Positions 25,951 to 33,656 of a stretch of DNA of 64,000 nucleotides are shown in pieces. Position 1 is the stretch's first letter, and every line of letters starts with the position of its first letter. Position numbers and translations under genes: made by a program. This DNA is from a bacterium (lineage in GTDB: Bacteria; Myxococcota_A; Polyangia; Nannocystales; Nannocystaceae). Location: the NCBI GenBank assembly GCA_024742475.1, contig JANSYI010000009.1, forward strand, positions 62,001 through 126,000, given 5' to 3'. The notes below the pieces were generated by a model that was given only the letters and a program-made list of their open reading frames with translations, was not told the DNA's origin and ran no database searches.

Positions 25951-26034
25951 AGGGGAGGCGGCAGGCCGGATTCCTCGCGGAGGCACGCTCGTCGCCGAGC
26001 GGTACGTCTCCCCCGCGTTGTAGGATGTCGCGCG

Positions 26035-26601
26035 GTGTCCTCTTCCGAAAAGCGACTGGTACGGGTCAGCAAGTTCCTCAGCCTGGTATTGCGCCACAAA
26101 CCCGAGCATGTGGGGTTGCGCCTCGACGACGCTGCTTGGGCACAGGTTGACGAGTTGCTCGCGTGCTCCGACCGCGCCGGCTTGACCCTGACCCGTGAAC
26201 TGGTCGCAGAGGTCGTCGAGAGCAGCGACAAGCAGCGCTTCACGATGACCGCAGATGGGGCCAGGATTCGGGCGAACCAAGGGCACTCCATCGACGTGGA
26301 CCTGGGGTTGGGCGCGACCGTACCACCCGAGGTGCTGTTCCACGGGACCGCGAGGCGCTCCCTCGAGGGAATCCGAGCATTGGGGCTCGTCTCCCGTTCC
26401 CGACAGCATGTTCACCTTTCGCTCGACGAACCGACCGCTGTTGCGGTCGGACGCCGGCACGGAAAACCGGTCGTCCTTCGCATCGCGGCCGGAAAGATGC
26501 ACGAAGCTGGGCACGAGTTCTATCGTTCGAAGAACGGCGTGTGGCTGACGGATCGCGTCCGTGTCGAGTTTATCGGTTTCCCGAACCCCACTGAGAGCTA
26601 G
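26035..26601 (+). CDS. kptA: RNA 2'-phosphotransferase, Tpt1/KptA family
   Basis: 188 residues, matching the family length. Tpt1/KptA enzymes move an internal RNA 2'-phosphate to NAD+, releasing nicotinamide and ADP-ribose 1'',2''-cyclic phosphate. All signature blocks are present: LSLVLRHKPEHVGL (Arg20-His21), RIRANQGHS (Arg79), VLFHGTA and RQHVHLS (Arg123). The physiological substrate in bacteria is unsettled; RNA repair or damage is an inference. GTG 26035 is the start. It is followed after 2 bp by an unknown gene and then by a third small gene, forming a compact cluster. Confidence 0.93.
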   Translation: MSSSEKRLVRVSKFLSLVLRHKPEHVGLRLDDAAWAQVDELLACSDRAGLTLTRELVAEVVESSDKQRFTMTADGARIRANQGHSIDVDLGLGATVPPEVLFHGTARRSLEGIRALGLVSRSRQHVHLSLDEPTAVAVGRRHGKPVVLRIAAGKMHEAGHEFYRSKNGVWLTDRVRVEFIGFPNPTES

Positions 26602-26603
26602 CG

Positions 26604-27134
26604 ATGTACCAGATCGACGATGGAGACCTAGTTGAGGAAGTTCCGAACGTTCCACAGCCGGATGTTGGGGCTCCACTTCCGCTGGTGGTCGCGGACGACC
26701 TTCGTGTCTTGCTCGCCTACCTCGTGTCTGAGGCCAGATCCCGATTGGGACGGAACCTACACGACCGTGAAATCGGCATCGACGCAGGACGAAGCCGTTG
26801 CGTTGGTGACGTTCCAACGGCCCTTGGCTCACTACCTCGGCATGCCCAACTGCCCAACGACGAGGCGTTCGCGGGGCACCCCCTCCACGAGAGAGGCCTG
26901 GATCCGTACATGGTCGCCGAGGTACTGAACTCGTCGTGGCTGAGGCGGCTCGAGCGGATGAACGCGGTGCACCCGAGTCACGACCCGCGTGGCTATGCGG
27001 AACTGCGGCACTTCGTGTTCGCGTTCCACGACACGACGTTCGAATGCATCGCCAAGGGCTTGAGCGTGGAGGTTCGGCGCGGGTCCCTTCGCGAGGTCGC
27101 CCACCAGATGCTGGACGAGCGGGTCGTCGAGTAG
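26604..27134 (+). CDS. unknown protein with an internal compensating frameshift pair
   Basis: 176 residues as read, starting MYQIDDGDLVEEVPNV 2 bp after kptA. Codon use and sequence quality break in the middle. Between about 26731 and 26850 the +1 frame has much higher GC at third positions and reads a plausible PDPDWDGTYTTVKSASTQDE...LAHYLGMPN. An extra G near 26731-26733 shifts the frame, and a perfect 8-bp tandem duplication (TGCCCAAC twice, 26843-26858) shifts it back; removing both gives one continuous frame. So about 40 residues of the annotated product are probably out of the ancestral frame. The function is unknown; conserved-looking C-terminus LRHFVFAFHDTTFECIAKG. Confidence 0.7.
   Translation: MYQIDDGDLVEEVPNVPQPDVGAPLPLVVADDLRVLLAYLVSEARSRLGRNLHDREIGIDAGRSRCVGDVPTALGSLPRHAQLPNDEAFAGHPLHERGLDPYMVAEVLNSSWLRRLERMNAVHPSHDPRGYAELRHFVFAFHDTTFECIAKGLSVEVRRGSLREVAHQMLDERVVE
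26843..26858. repeat. 8-bp perfect tandem duplication inside a gene
   Basis: TGCCCAAC occurs twice head to tail. It adds 8 bases to the reading frame of the gene at 26604-27134 and, together with a probable 1-base insertion about 110 bp upstream, restores the frame (+9 in total). Confidence 0.85.
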
Positions 27135-27217
27135 GGTGGGATGCAATCGGTTGCACGTACACTCCACCGGGGGATTACGACTTCGGTGGTTGCCAAGTAA
27201 CGGTGGCGGCCGGCACG

Positions 27218-27460
27218 ATGGGGAAGATGGTCGTTGACCTCGAAGAAGCGCGGACGGCCTTCTACGCGATGGCGCGGTCGGAGGAGGTTCCGTTCGTGGT
27301 CAACGATGTGGTGGACCTTGTCACGGGACCCCACGCTGGGACGGGCGGTGCCCTCATCTCTATCGAGAGCGTCGACCCTCTCACCTATCTAGTTGAGCGC
27401 GGAGACGGGGGCGGCGACCTCCTCGTCCCTGCGAAGAACCTGCGGCTTCGACAGCCATGA
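27218..27460 (+). CDS. small protein of unknown function, third gene of kptA cluster
   Basis: 80 residues from ATG 27218 (GTG 27203 and ATG 27227 are alternatives). A short helical start (MVVDLEEARTAFYAMARSEEVPFVV) leads to a beta-rich, KOW/SH3-like stretch VVDLVTGPHAGTGGALISIES...LVPAKNLRLRQP, which could be a small nucleic-acid- or ribosome-type barrel. That is inference from pattern only. It lies 83 bp downstream of the frameshifted gene on the same strand. The 240 bp after it hold no gene I can support. Confidence 0.5.
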   Translation: MGKMVVDLEEARTAFYAMARSEEVPFVVNDVVDLVTGPHAGTGGALISIESVDPLTYLVERGDGGGDLLVPAKNLRLRQP

Positions 27461-27700
27461 ACTCGACCTGTTCACGCGCATTTCCCGTAAAGAATGTACT
27501 GCGACACGACGCGTGCAGCCTGCAGCCGCACGACCCCGGGCTCGGTCGCGATCACGAATGCCTGCTCGGCTCCGAGCTTGACGGTAGCGACGGGGACGGC
27601 AGGATTGTTGTCGTCGCCTCGTTCCGTCTTGGTGCTCGCGCTGCGGCGGTCGAGGCCAAGGCGATCGCGCTGTCGAGCCGACCCCCCAACATCTCGCAGC

Positions 27701-28204
27701 CTAGCCCTTACCCATCTGCTTCCGAAGGTCCTTCATCAGCAGGAATAGCCATAGTTCGTGGACAGGGGATGGCTCGAAGCCGAAGTGCATATAGAACGCC
27801 TTCGCCTCCTCGTCCTTGGCGTGCGCCAGCAGGCATCGAACCCCGAGCTGACCGGACGCCGCATCGACGCGACGAAGAGCGTCCTTGAGCAGCGCCTGGC
27901 CCAGCTTCTGCCCTTGGCTGCTCGTGGCGACAGCCAGCCGTGTCAGCAGCGCGACGGGGACCGGGTGCGATCCCAGCCCCTTCTTCACGCGAGCTGGTGT
28001 CTCTGCTGGCGCCACACTACCGGCGGACAAGGCATAGAAGGCAACGGCTGCGTCGTTATCGTCGTGCACGACGAACACCCTCGTCGAGCCGGCACGATGA
28101 GCTTGCAGCGCGTGGTCGCGAAACCACTGATCCAACGATTCCTTCCCGCTATCGAAGTTCGCCCGCTCAATCGTCGGGTGAAGTGGAATCGGTCCGTGAA
28201 GCAT
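27701..28204 (-). CDS. tacT: TacT-like GNAT toxin of a type II toxin-antitoxin pair
   Basis: 167 residues. N-terminal FDSGKESLDQWFRDHALQAHRAGSTRVFVVHDD matches the TacT/AtaT start (LDxWL...A), and RLAVATSSQGQKLGQALLKDALRR is the acetyl-CoA-binding loop, followed by FYMHFGFEPSP. Known TacT enzymes acetylate the aminoacyl group of charged tRNA and block translation. The gene overlaps the upstream DUF1778 antitoxin gene by 38 bp (28167-28204), the usual arrangement. It lies about 0.5 kb outside the left end of the ssrA island, so it looks chromosomal rather than island cargo. Confidence 0.9.
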   Translation of the reverse strand: MLHGPIPLHPTIERANFDSGKESLDQWFRDHALQAHRAGSTRVFVVHDDNDAAVAFYALSAGSVAPAETPARVKKGLGSHPVPVALLTRLAVATSSQGQKLGQALLKDALRRVDAASGQLGVRCLLAHAKDEEAKAFYMHFGFEPSPVHELWLFLLMKDLRKQMGKG

Positions 28205-28484
28205 CGTTGTCTCGCTCGAGGACTGACGGCTCGTTCATGAGCCGCTGCAGTCGTGGGAGGTTGCGAGGCGGGCGTTCCAAGGCCTCCAAAAACGCCTGAA
28301 AGCGCTCTGGGGAAACCGCGAAGCGATCTTGGTCCGCAAGGCTCTGTTCCGCGCGAACCCGGGCTGCTTCCAAAATGAACGCGGTCAGATTCGTGTTCTC
28401 GAGATCTGCGGCGACCTGAAACAGTTCGCGCAGGTCCGACGTGACCCGGAGGTTGAGTCGGTCGGTCTTGGGTGCGTTTTCCAT
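28167..28484 (-). CDS. tacA: TacA-like DUF1778 antitoxin
   Basis: 105 residues from ATG 28484. The N-terminal ribbon-helix-helix is recognisable (DRLNLRVTSDLRELFQVAADLENTNLTAFILEAARVRAEQ), followed by the toxin-neutralising segment FAVSPERFQAFLEALERPP, whose F.S.E.F..F...L.PP pattern is typical of DUF1778. It should bind TacT and repress its own promoter. The open frame extends upstream to 28934 but crosses the island's att site, so that extension is not coding. Confidence 0.88.
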   Translation of the reverse strand: MENAPKTDRLNLRVTSDLRELFQVAADLENTNLTAFILEAARVRAEQSLADQDRFAVSPERFQAFLEALERPPRNLPRLQRLMNEPSVLERDNDASRTDSTSPDD

Positions 28485-28732
28485 TGGTTTGCTGGCTCGT
28501 GGAGGCTTGCGATCCGGCGTTGTGGGTTCGGTGCTCGCGGGTCGGCCCGAGCTCACTGTACGTACGCCGTGAGTACGTGGTGCGCAAGCCGTGTCTGAAG
28601 CAGCGACGTAGAACACCGTTTCACGTCGTTCATCGAGCCGTAAGCGAATCCCGGCGCGCTTTGCGCGACGCGAGTTCGAGCCATGCCGTGAAGTAGAAAA
28701 CCGTCCCCAGCAAGCTGCTTGAGGCGGTTCTG
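28485..28732. other. tacAT upstream region, no gene seen
   Basis: Together with the DNA to 28930 this is the only gene-free stretch above 300 bp in the window. Near 28555-28580 it holds TACG-rich half sites (palindromic GTACGTAC at 28558-28565 and a GTACGTG copy about 15 bp on) that could be the TacA operator. The open frames here have poor codon use. To its right lie the island attL and a further 170 bp with no supported gene. Confidence 0.5.
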
Positions 28733-28759
28733 CAGTGGAGGCGCCGGGAGTCGAACCCG
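28733..28759. repeat. attL: left copy of the 27-bp core repeat
   Basis: Begins CAGTGGAGGCGCCGGGAGTC and ends GAACCCG. It is identical to the bases covering the T-arm and acceptor 3' strand of ssrA at 50965-50991, but no tmRNA body follows it, so it is the duplicated target site and not a gene. Confidence 0.92.
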
Positions 28760-28885
28760 ATCGGGGGCATGCGGAGAACGTGAACGACAACGCGTACTTG
28801 GCCCGCATGCTTCCGGAATCGTTCAGGTTCATCTCTTGCGAACGGTCCGCCGCGTTCCGGCTCGATCCGGGGCGAACCGCGGGGT

Positions 28886-28909
28886 CGCAGTACATGGGCG
28901 GTACACGGA
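28886..28909. repeat. candidate integrase arm site, left
   Basis: 24 bp, 22 of them identical to 50890-50913, in the same orientation (shared part CGCAGTACATG then GCGGTACAC). The two copies lie just inside opposite ends of the island, so they would flank the core in the circular form. Confidence 0.5.
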
Positions 28910-28930
28910 GCAAGCCACCAAGGCCGGCGA

Positions 28931-29734
28931 TCAAAGCACCGCGGCGAGTTGCTGTTCGACCAGCCCGACGCGTCGGTGACGCTCGGCGCGAGCAGGGAGT
29001 GGCGCGCGTTGGAGTTCGGGTAGCTCGTCGTACGTGCGGCCTTCAAGCTCGCGGCCGGCGACCTTCTTACGGATGCCGCCCCACTGCTTGAAGAAGAAGG
29101 GCACGCCTGCGTCCTGGCACTGATCGCGGATCGAGAGCGCCCATTCTGGCTTCATCGGGCGCGCCCCCAATCCGCTCTCGCCACCTACGATCACCCAATC
29201 GATCCCGGTGAGGTCTACTTGCCCGAGGTCCTCAAGCAACGGCTCGACGGATAGGAACTTGACGCCGGCCGTCGTCTCCCGAAGCTCGTCGATCCGCGGG
29301 AGTCCCCACCGGCGGTCTTCCACGCTGACGCCCAGCCAGATGTGCTTGTGGTCCGCAAGTGCTGGGTGCTCGCGCCGCGTGTAGTCTCGAAGCCGCCGCG
29401 CGCGCTTGGTCAGGACCTGATAGATGTGCCAGTTGGCGAGCACCATCGTGTCGAACACCGCGCCCACGTAGGTGTCGGGCACGCCCTTGTGGAACAGGTC
29501 GCTCATCGAGTTCACGAAGATCGTGCGTGAACGCGACCAACGCAGAGGATCGGTCAGCTTCTCGGGCACGAGCCGGAGATCGAACCCTTGCTCGTAAGGG
29601 TGGCCTGGTGTGCCTCGCCATCGCTCGGAGAAGGTCTGGGCGTAGCAGTGCTTGCAACCTGGGCTGATCTTCGTGCAGCCCCGGACCGGGTTCCACGTCG
29701 CGTCGGTCCATTCGATGGCGCTGCCGTCGCTCAT
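28931..29734 (-). CDS. phage Gp37/Gp68-like (DUF5131) three-Cys-motif protein
   Basis: 267 residues from ATG 29734. N-terminal IEWTDATWNPVRGC followed by CKHCYA gives a Cys20-x6-Cys27-x2-Cys30 cluster, the three-Cys motif of this radical-SAM-like family. Later landmarks are VNSMSDLFH, VLTKRARRL, WLGVSVED, FLSVEPLLEDLG, WVIVGGESGLGARPM and FFFKQWGG. The biochemical role is not established. It sits 54 bp downstream of the TcmP gene, the pairing after which TcmP is named. The tail after FFFKQWGG contains lower-complexity Arg/Ala sequence and ends near attL. Confidence 0.9.
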   Translation of the reverse strand: MSDGSAIEWTDATWNPVRGCTKISPGCKHCYAQTFSERWRGTPGHPYEQGFDLRLVPEKLTDPLRWSRSRTIFVNSMSDLFHKGVPDTYVGAVFDTMVLANWHIYQVLTKRARRLRDYTRREHPALADHKHIWLGVSVEDRRWGLPRIDELRETTAGVKFLSVEPLLEDLGQVDLTGIDWVIVGGESGLGARPMKPEWALSIRDQCQDAGVPFFFKQWGGIRKKVAGRELEGRTYDELPELQRAPLPARAERHRRVGLVEQQLAAVL

Positions 29735-29788
29735 GGTCAAGATCGTACCCCAGGAGCCAGGGCGAATCGATCCCCGGTCCCGACTGCC

Positions 29789-30949
29789 TCAAGCTCCGTC
29801 GCCGGGTAGCGAGAGAAGATCGTCATCCCGGGCTCTGCGCCTGCGACGCTTGTCCGGCTCGATCAATAGCCGGCCGGCGTTCGCCGCCGCGACGACCGCG
29901 TGAGCCAGTTCGCCTTCGGTGACGTGTCGCTCTTCCAGCACCGCAGGCCAAAGAGCCCGATATCGTCGCGCCCCAGTCGCCGGAAGGTCCGAGATCAGGT
30001 CGTCGATGCATGCCGACCTGTCCGCCTCGTTGGCCTCGGCGTACCACGCATCCTGTGATGGGGCCGCTTGCTCCGACAGGAGCGACATTTGGCCGGTTTC
30101 CTGCTCTGTCTTGCGGTCCCGCGCCCCGGTCCGGATGGAAGCCGCTTCGCCGCCGATCACTCGCGCTTCAACCTCCCGGAAAACCCGAAGCACTTCGGGG
30201 TGCTTGCCTCCGATCACGAGGCGAAACCACGTGCGTCGCTTCGTGGGGTGTGGCACGGCGAGGTCAGCGGCGAACGACACGTCGCAGTTGGACTTGAGAT
30301 TCGTTCGGTACGTCCGCAGCAGTTCTGTTTCGGAGAGGCCCTTCTCCAGCGCCTCCTCGCTGAGCCCGAAAAACGCCTTCATCTGTTCCCGAAGGAACGC
30401 GCGGCTGTCGTCCTTGAAGCGGTTGATGTGGTTGAACATCACGTTGACGAGCACCTCCCGCATCCGCTTGACAAGCAACGGTCGAATGTAGTCCATCGCC
30501 ACGCCCTTGAACCCCGTCGGATCGACAAAGACGAAGGCCGGATCGTCGCCGAGCATGTCGGCGATGCTGGATACGTGAGATCCAAACTCGCCGTGAAAAG
30601 CGGTCGTCTCGACCGCGCCCTCACGCTTGGTCAGGTACTGCTCAAGGCGGGCGAAGGCCTTGTCGTCCTTCTCGACAAAGATCGCACGCAGGGCTACCTC
30701 CTGGCCGTTCTCTCGCCAGATACGGCCAGCCTCTTCAAGCGCCGACAAGCCGATGTGGATGGAGGTATCGCCGAGTTCTTCATCCTGGCTTTGCCACGGG
30801 CCGGCGAAGCAGTCCACATACCAGAGCGTGACCGGTCCGCGACGCGCTAACGAGCCGAGCTTTCGCCCCCAAAGTACCAGGTACTCTCGCAGCACCCGAT
30901 GTTTGAGGTAGCTCTGCTCGCGGTCGTGGTACTCGGGCGGAATCTGCAT
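29789..30949 (-). CDS. tcmP: three-Cys-motif partner protein TcmP
   Basis: 386 residues from ATG 30949 (MQIPPEYHDREQSYLKH). A Rossmann methyltransferase-like start VTLWYVDCFAGPW (Asp46-Cys-Phe-Ala-Gly), then FVEKDDKAFARLEQYL and FVFVDPTGFKG, resembling the SAM-binding and DP-type motifs of adenine-specific methyltransferase relatives. The C-terminal region is charged and ends with a basic KRRRRRARDDD stretch, perhaps for nucleic-acid binding. By family definition it partners the DUF5131 protein encoded directly downstream. The pair is typically found in accessory DNA; a defence or DNA/RNA-modification role is inferred. Confidence 0.9.
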   Translation of the reverse strand: MQIPPEYHDREQSYLKHRVLREYLVLWGRKLGSLARRGPVTLWYVDCFAGPWQSQDEELGDTSIHIGLSALEEAGRIWRENGQEVALRAIFVEKDDKAFARLEQYLTKREGAVETTAFHGEFGSHVSSIADMLGDDPAFVFVDPTGFKGVAMDYIRPLLVKRMREVLVNVMFNHINRFKDDSRAFLREQMKAFFGLSEEALEKGLSETELLRTYRTNLKSNCDVSFAADLAVPHPTKRRTWFRLVIGGKHPEVLRVFREVEARVIGGEAASIRTGARDRKTEQETGQMSLLSEQAAPSQDAWYAEANEADRSACIDDLISDLPATGARRYRALWPAVLEERHVTEGELAHAVVAAANAGRLLIEPDKRRRRRARDDDLLSLPGDGA

Positions 30950-31159
30950 GGCGAACACCTCCAGACTACCTCGCCGGTCGAGGCAGCCTGCAACCATCGC
31001 GCGCTATCCGACTGTCAGACCCGCGGGCCGGGCCACTCGGTAACGTGGAAACGCAGTATGCGACGGGCGGCGCACCTCATTCAGGCCATCCAGCGATTCC
31101 GCGACAGCGTGACAGAACGAAGGACTGACGGGGCCAGAAGCGGGTGCTAGCTTCTTGGG

Positions 31160-32203
31160 GTGTCGATGCCGACCGAGGAGGAAGTCGCCGAGATGTTCGA
31201 CGCCCTCGTGTCGAACGGCCTGGAGTTCGTCGAGGCCTCAATCGAGGAGCTGCTCGCCAATCGGCAGACGTTCTCGGTCGCGCATTTCGCCACGGGCGTG
31301 GAGTTGCTCCTCAAGGCCCGCCTCTTCAAGGAGCACTGGACCCTCGTCGCAGCCGATCCCCACGGCTGTGCGTGGACCGGGCTGAAGGACGGCACTGTCT
31401 CCACGACGGCGGCCTCGGACCTCTGCGACGCGCTCACGCGCGTGACGGGCACGCCACTGGCCGACGAGAAGGTGACCTTCAAGGGGATCTTCGATCACCG
31501 GAACCGCGCACTCCATTTCATCCCGTCGCCCGATAGGGCTGGCGTGGCCGCCGAGCAGTGCAGAGCGTGGTACTCGCTGCACAACCTCCTGACGCATGCC
31601 CGTCGGTGGGGGCAGCATTTCGAGCCGTACGCGGATCGCGTTCGTGCCATCGACGCGCGGATGCTCGAATACCGCCCCTACCTCCAGGCGCGCTTCGAAG
31701 CGCAGAGCACTCGGCTCGCCGGCCTCGACAAGGCTGGCCGCGTCTTCGAGTGCCCAGCCTGCCACTTCCGGTCGGCGGTGCTGCCCGACAAGGCCAGAAT
31801 GATCTCAGCCTTCGAGTGCCCGGTGTGCAACGCGGAGGATTACGTCGCGCTCGTTTCCTGTGGTGCAAGAATCCCGCTGGACGAGATCCCGCTGGACTGC
31901 TCGTGCGGGGGAGAGCACGACCGGGAGGAGCTGCTGGAGGCGCTCGACCCGACGCCTTCGCTCGGTCCGAAAGACTCACTCACATACGAGGCGGACCGCG
32001 GCTACTGCGGCGAATGTCTCGACCACGAGATCAGCGTGGCGCCGCAGGCTGGGGGCTACGTTTGCGTCAACTGCGGGGTGGAGTTCGAGGCCGCCGCGAT
32101 CTCGCGCTGCGATTGGTGCAACGAGACCTGGGCGAACTACGACACCGAGTTCAGCTACTACACCGGCTGCGAGTGGTGTGACGGGCACTCACCGAGGGAC
32201 TGA
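31160..32203 (+). CDS. HEPN-like protein with C-terminal zinc ribbons
   Basis: 347 residues from GTG 31160 (ATG 31166 also possible). The N-terminal 150 residues are helical and carry an RX4H HEPN motif, Arg114-x4-His119 in GIFDHRNRALHF. Then come several metal-binding knuckles: CPAC...CPVC (about 196-222), CSCGG, CGEC...CVNC, and CDWC...CEWC near the end. HEPN domains often act as RNases in toxin-antitoxin and anti-phage systems; the ribbons could bind nucleic acid. It is the only plus-strand gene between the TcmP pair and the type I operon. Function is inferred. Confidence 0.7.
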   Translation: MSMPTEEEVAEMFDALVSNGLEFVEASIEELLANRQTFSVAHFATGVELLLKARLFKEHWTLVAADPHGCAWTGLKDGTVSTTAASDLCDALTRVTGTPLADEKVTFKGIFDHRNRALHFIPSPDRAGVAAEQCRAWYSLHNLLTHARRWGQHFEPYADRVRAIDARMLEYRPYLQARFEAQSTRLAGLDKAGRVFECPACHFRSAVLPDKARMISAFECPVCNAEDYVALVSCGARIPLDEIPLDCSCGGEHDREELLEALDPTPSLGPKDSLTYEADRGYCGECLDHEISVAPQAGGYVCVNCGVEFEAAAISRCDWCNETWANYDTEFSYYTGCEWCDGHSPRD

Positions 32204-32272
32204 GGTACGGACCGGCCCCTGCTCTCGCCGGGTGGCGATGCGCACACCTGCGCAGCGAACCGGGGGCCGCGG

Positions 32273-32911
32273 CTACCGGTCCGAAGGAAGAGCGTCGAGA
32301 GCCGTCAGCGGGCCGACGTCCGCGAGATATTCGGACAGCGCCGCGAGCACATCGTGTCCGCGTTCGGTGAGCGTCAGGAGCGGTCGTGCTACGCCGCCGT
32401 ATCCGGGCTGGCAGAGGCGGATGCAATTCTCTGCCAAGAGGTTCTCCCCCTCGGACGGGTTGAACTTCCACATCAGGTCTTCGGAACACTGGCCGTCGTT
32501 TCTCGGGAGCGCGACTCGTGCGAGTTGAAGTCCGTGAAGGTGCCGAACGTCGTCGTCGTCCAGCGCTCTCAGGGTGCGCCCGACACGTGCCGCCCGTTTC
32601 ACTGGGAGATCAATGTGAGCCAACCCCAGCCCAGCTTCCGCAAGCATTCGGCGGCGACCCGGCAGTGCCTCCCTTGAGATCTCGATGTCGAGGTGCCGAA
32701 TGATCCGGCGGTTGTCCTCGGAGCCGATGAACTTCACAACGACCTCTTCGAGAGCATCGAGGCGGTTGGCAAGCTCGACTTCAAGGTCGTCCATCTCGTC
32801 GCGAAACGCCGTGTCCGCAGCGTCGGTGTTGCGGCTCAGCTCCTGCTTCGTGAGCGAGACACCCGCCTTCGCAGCCGCCTTCGCGATCAGGCCGGTCGTA
32901 AGCAACTCCAC
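32273..32911 (-). CDS. unknown protein, last gene of the type I restriction operon
   Basis: 212 residues from GTG 32911. An N-terminal helical region (AKAGVSLTKQELSR...ANRLDALEEVVVKFIGSEDNRRIIRHLDIEI) and a C-terminal stretch LCQPGYGGVARPLLTLTERGHDVLAALSEYL that looks like a winged-helix wing and recognition helix. No enzymatic motif. It lies 36 bp downstream of the HEAGH metalloprotease gene and reads with the operon, so it may be cotranscribed from the regulator/hsdM end. Confidence 0.6.
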   Translation of the reverse strand: MELLTTGLIAKAAAKAGVSLTKQELSRNTDAADTAFRDEMDDLEVELANRLDALEEVVVKFIGSEDNRRIIRHLDIEISREALPGRRRMLAEAGLGLAHIDLPVKRAARVGRTLRALDDDDVRHLHGLQLARVALPRNDGQCSEDLMWKFNPSEGENLLAENCIRLCQPGYGGVARPLLTLTERGHDVLAALSEYLADVGPLTALDALPSDR

Positions 32912-32947
32912 GCTGGGCAGTCTACATCCGGTCTGGCGGCGGTGGGC

Positions 32948-33586
32948 TCACCGGCTTTGGCCGGCCCTGCGGAGGGTCTGGGCGAGCGCTCCGAGGTCGC
33001 AAGTCCTACCCTCGCCAGCAGTGGCCCCACTGGCGGTCACAGCCCCAGCGGACCGCAAGAACCCGTACACGTCCGAGCCTTGTGTCACGTCGCGACGACG
33101 AAGCCACCGGGCGAGGGCGAGGACTATTGGGAAATTCGGCCGCAAGATCCGGTACGCGGCGCTGCTGTATTCCGCGACCACCTGGTTGGGATCGCGACCG
33201 TCGTAGCTCGCCCCACGCTGCAAAGCGATCAGGTCGTTTTGCACGAGGAGCACTCGATACGGGCGTGCACGGAGCGCAACACGAACCGCGACTTCACCGG
33301 CAGCCATCCTCGGCCCGACTCGTTCGGGATCCGGGTCTTCGGCGACGTCGTACTTGGCGGCCCCTACGACTCCGCTCGTTAGCCGAGCGAACACGACGCC
33401 GAAGAGGGTCTGCCCCGTCGAGTAAGCGACGACGGCGTGACCGGCCTCGTGCAGCCGGACGTACTTGTCGCGCTGCATCAGGCCCCACAGCTCGTCGTCG
33501 TCGCGAAACCGGGGCGGCTGGAGAAGTCGCAAGTCGATGGCTCGCTCCCGCAGCCGGTACGCGGTCTTCCAGAAGCTAGTGATCAT
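32948..33586 (-). CDS. M41-like zinc metalloprotease with HEAGH motif
   Basis: 212 residues from ATG 33586, preceded by a good GGGAGG Shine-Dalgarno; the open frame upstream to 33676 has no such site. The segment YVRLHEAGHAVVAYSTGQ (His46-Glu47-x2-His50) is the zinc-binding helix of FtsH/M41-type peptidases, here without an AAA domain. The rest (VAGEVAVRVALRARPYRVLL, SSAAYRILRPNFPIVLALARWLRRR) is alpha-helical, and no third ligand could be assigned with confidence. A stand-alone M41-like protease inside a restriction operon suggests regulated proteolysis of an effector. That is inference. Confidence 0.75.
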   Translation of the reverse strand: MITSFWKTAYRLRERAIDLRLLQPPRFRDDDELWGLMQRDKYVRLHEAGHAVVAYSTGQTLFGVVFARLTSGVVGAAKYDVAEDPDPERVGPRMAAGEVAVRVALRARPYRVLLVQNDLIALQRGASYDGRDPNQVVAEYSSAAYRILRPNFPIVLALARWLRRRDVTQGSDVYGFLRSAGAVTASGATAGEGRTCDLGALAQTLRRAGQSR

Positions 33587-33656
33587 CCTGAACCTCCCGC
33601 TCCACCTCCAACACAGTCGGTCCGCGGCAAGCGACCATCGGATTCGACCGCACTGG

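Noticed and set aside
27457..27888. Plus-strand ORF after the kptA cluster
   Set aside because: Its second half is antisense to tacT, and the first half has no recognisable domain or ribosome site.
28733..28759. Possible tRNA or second tmRNA at the left repeat
   Set aside because: Only the T-arm and acceptor 3' strand are present; nothing to the right folds as the rest of a tRNA or tmRNA, so it is the att copy.
28760..28930. Gene fragment or integrase remnant beside attL
   Set aside because: The only similarity to int is the short QYM-GGT segment covered by the 24-bp repeat; flanking residues do not match, so an arm site is the simpler reading.
28485..28934. Upstream extension of the tacA frame
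   Set aside because: It crosses the att site and has poor codon use; ATG 28484 starts exactly at the DUF1778 domain.
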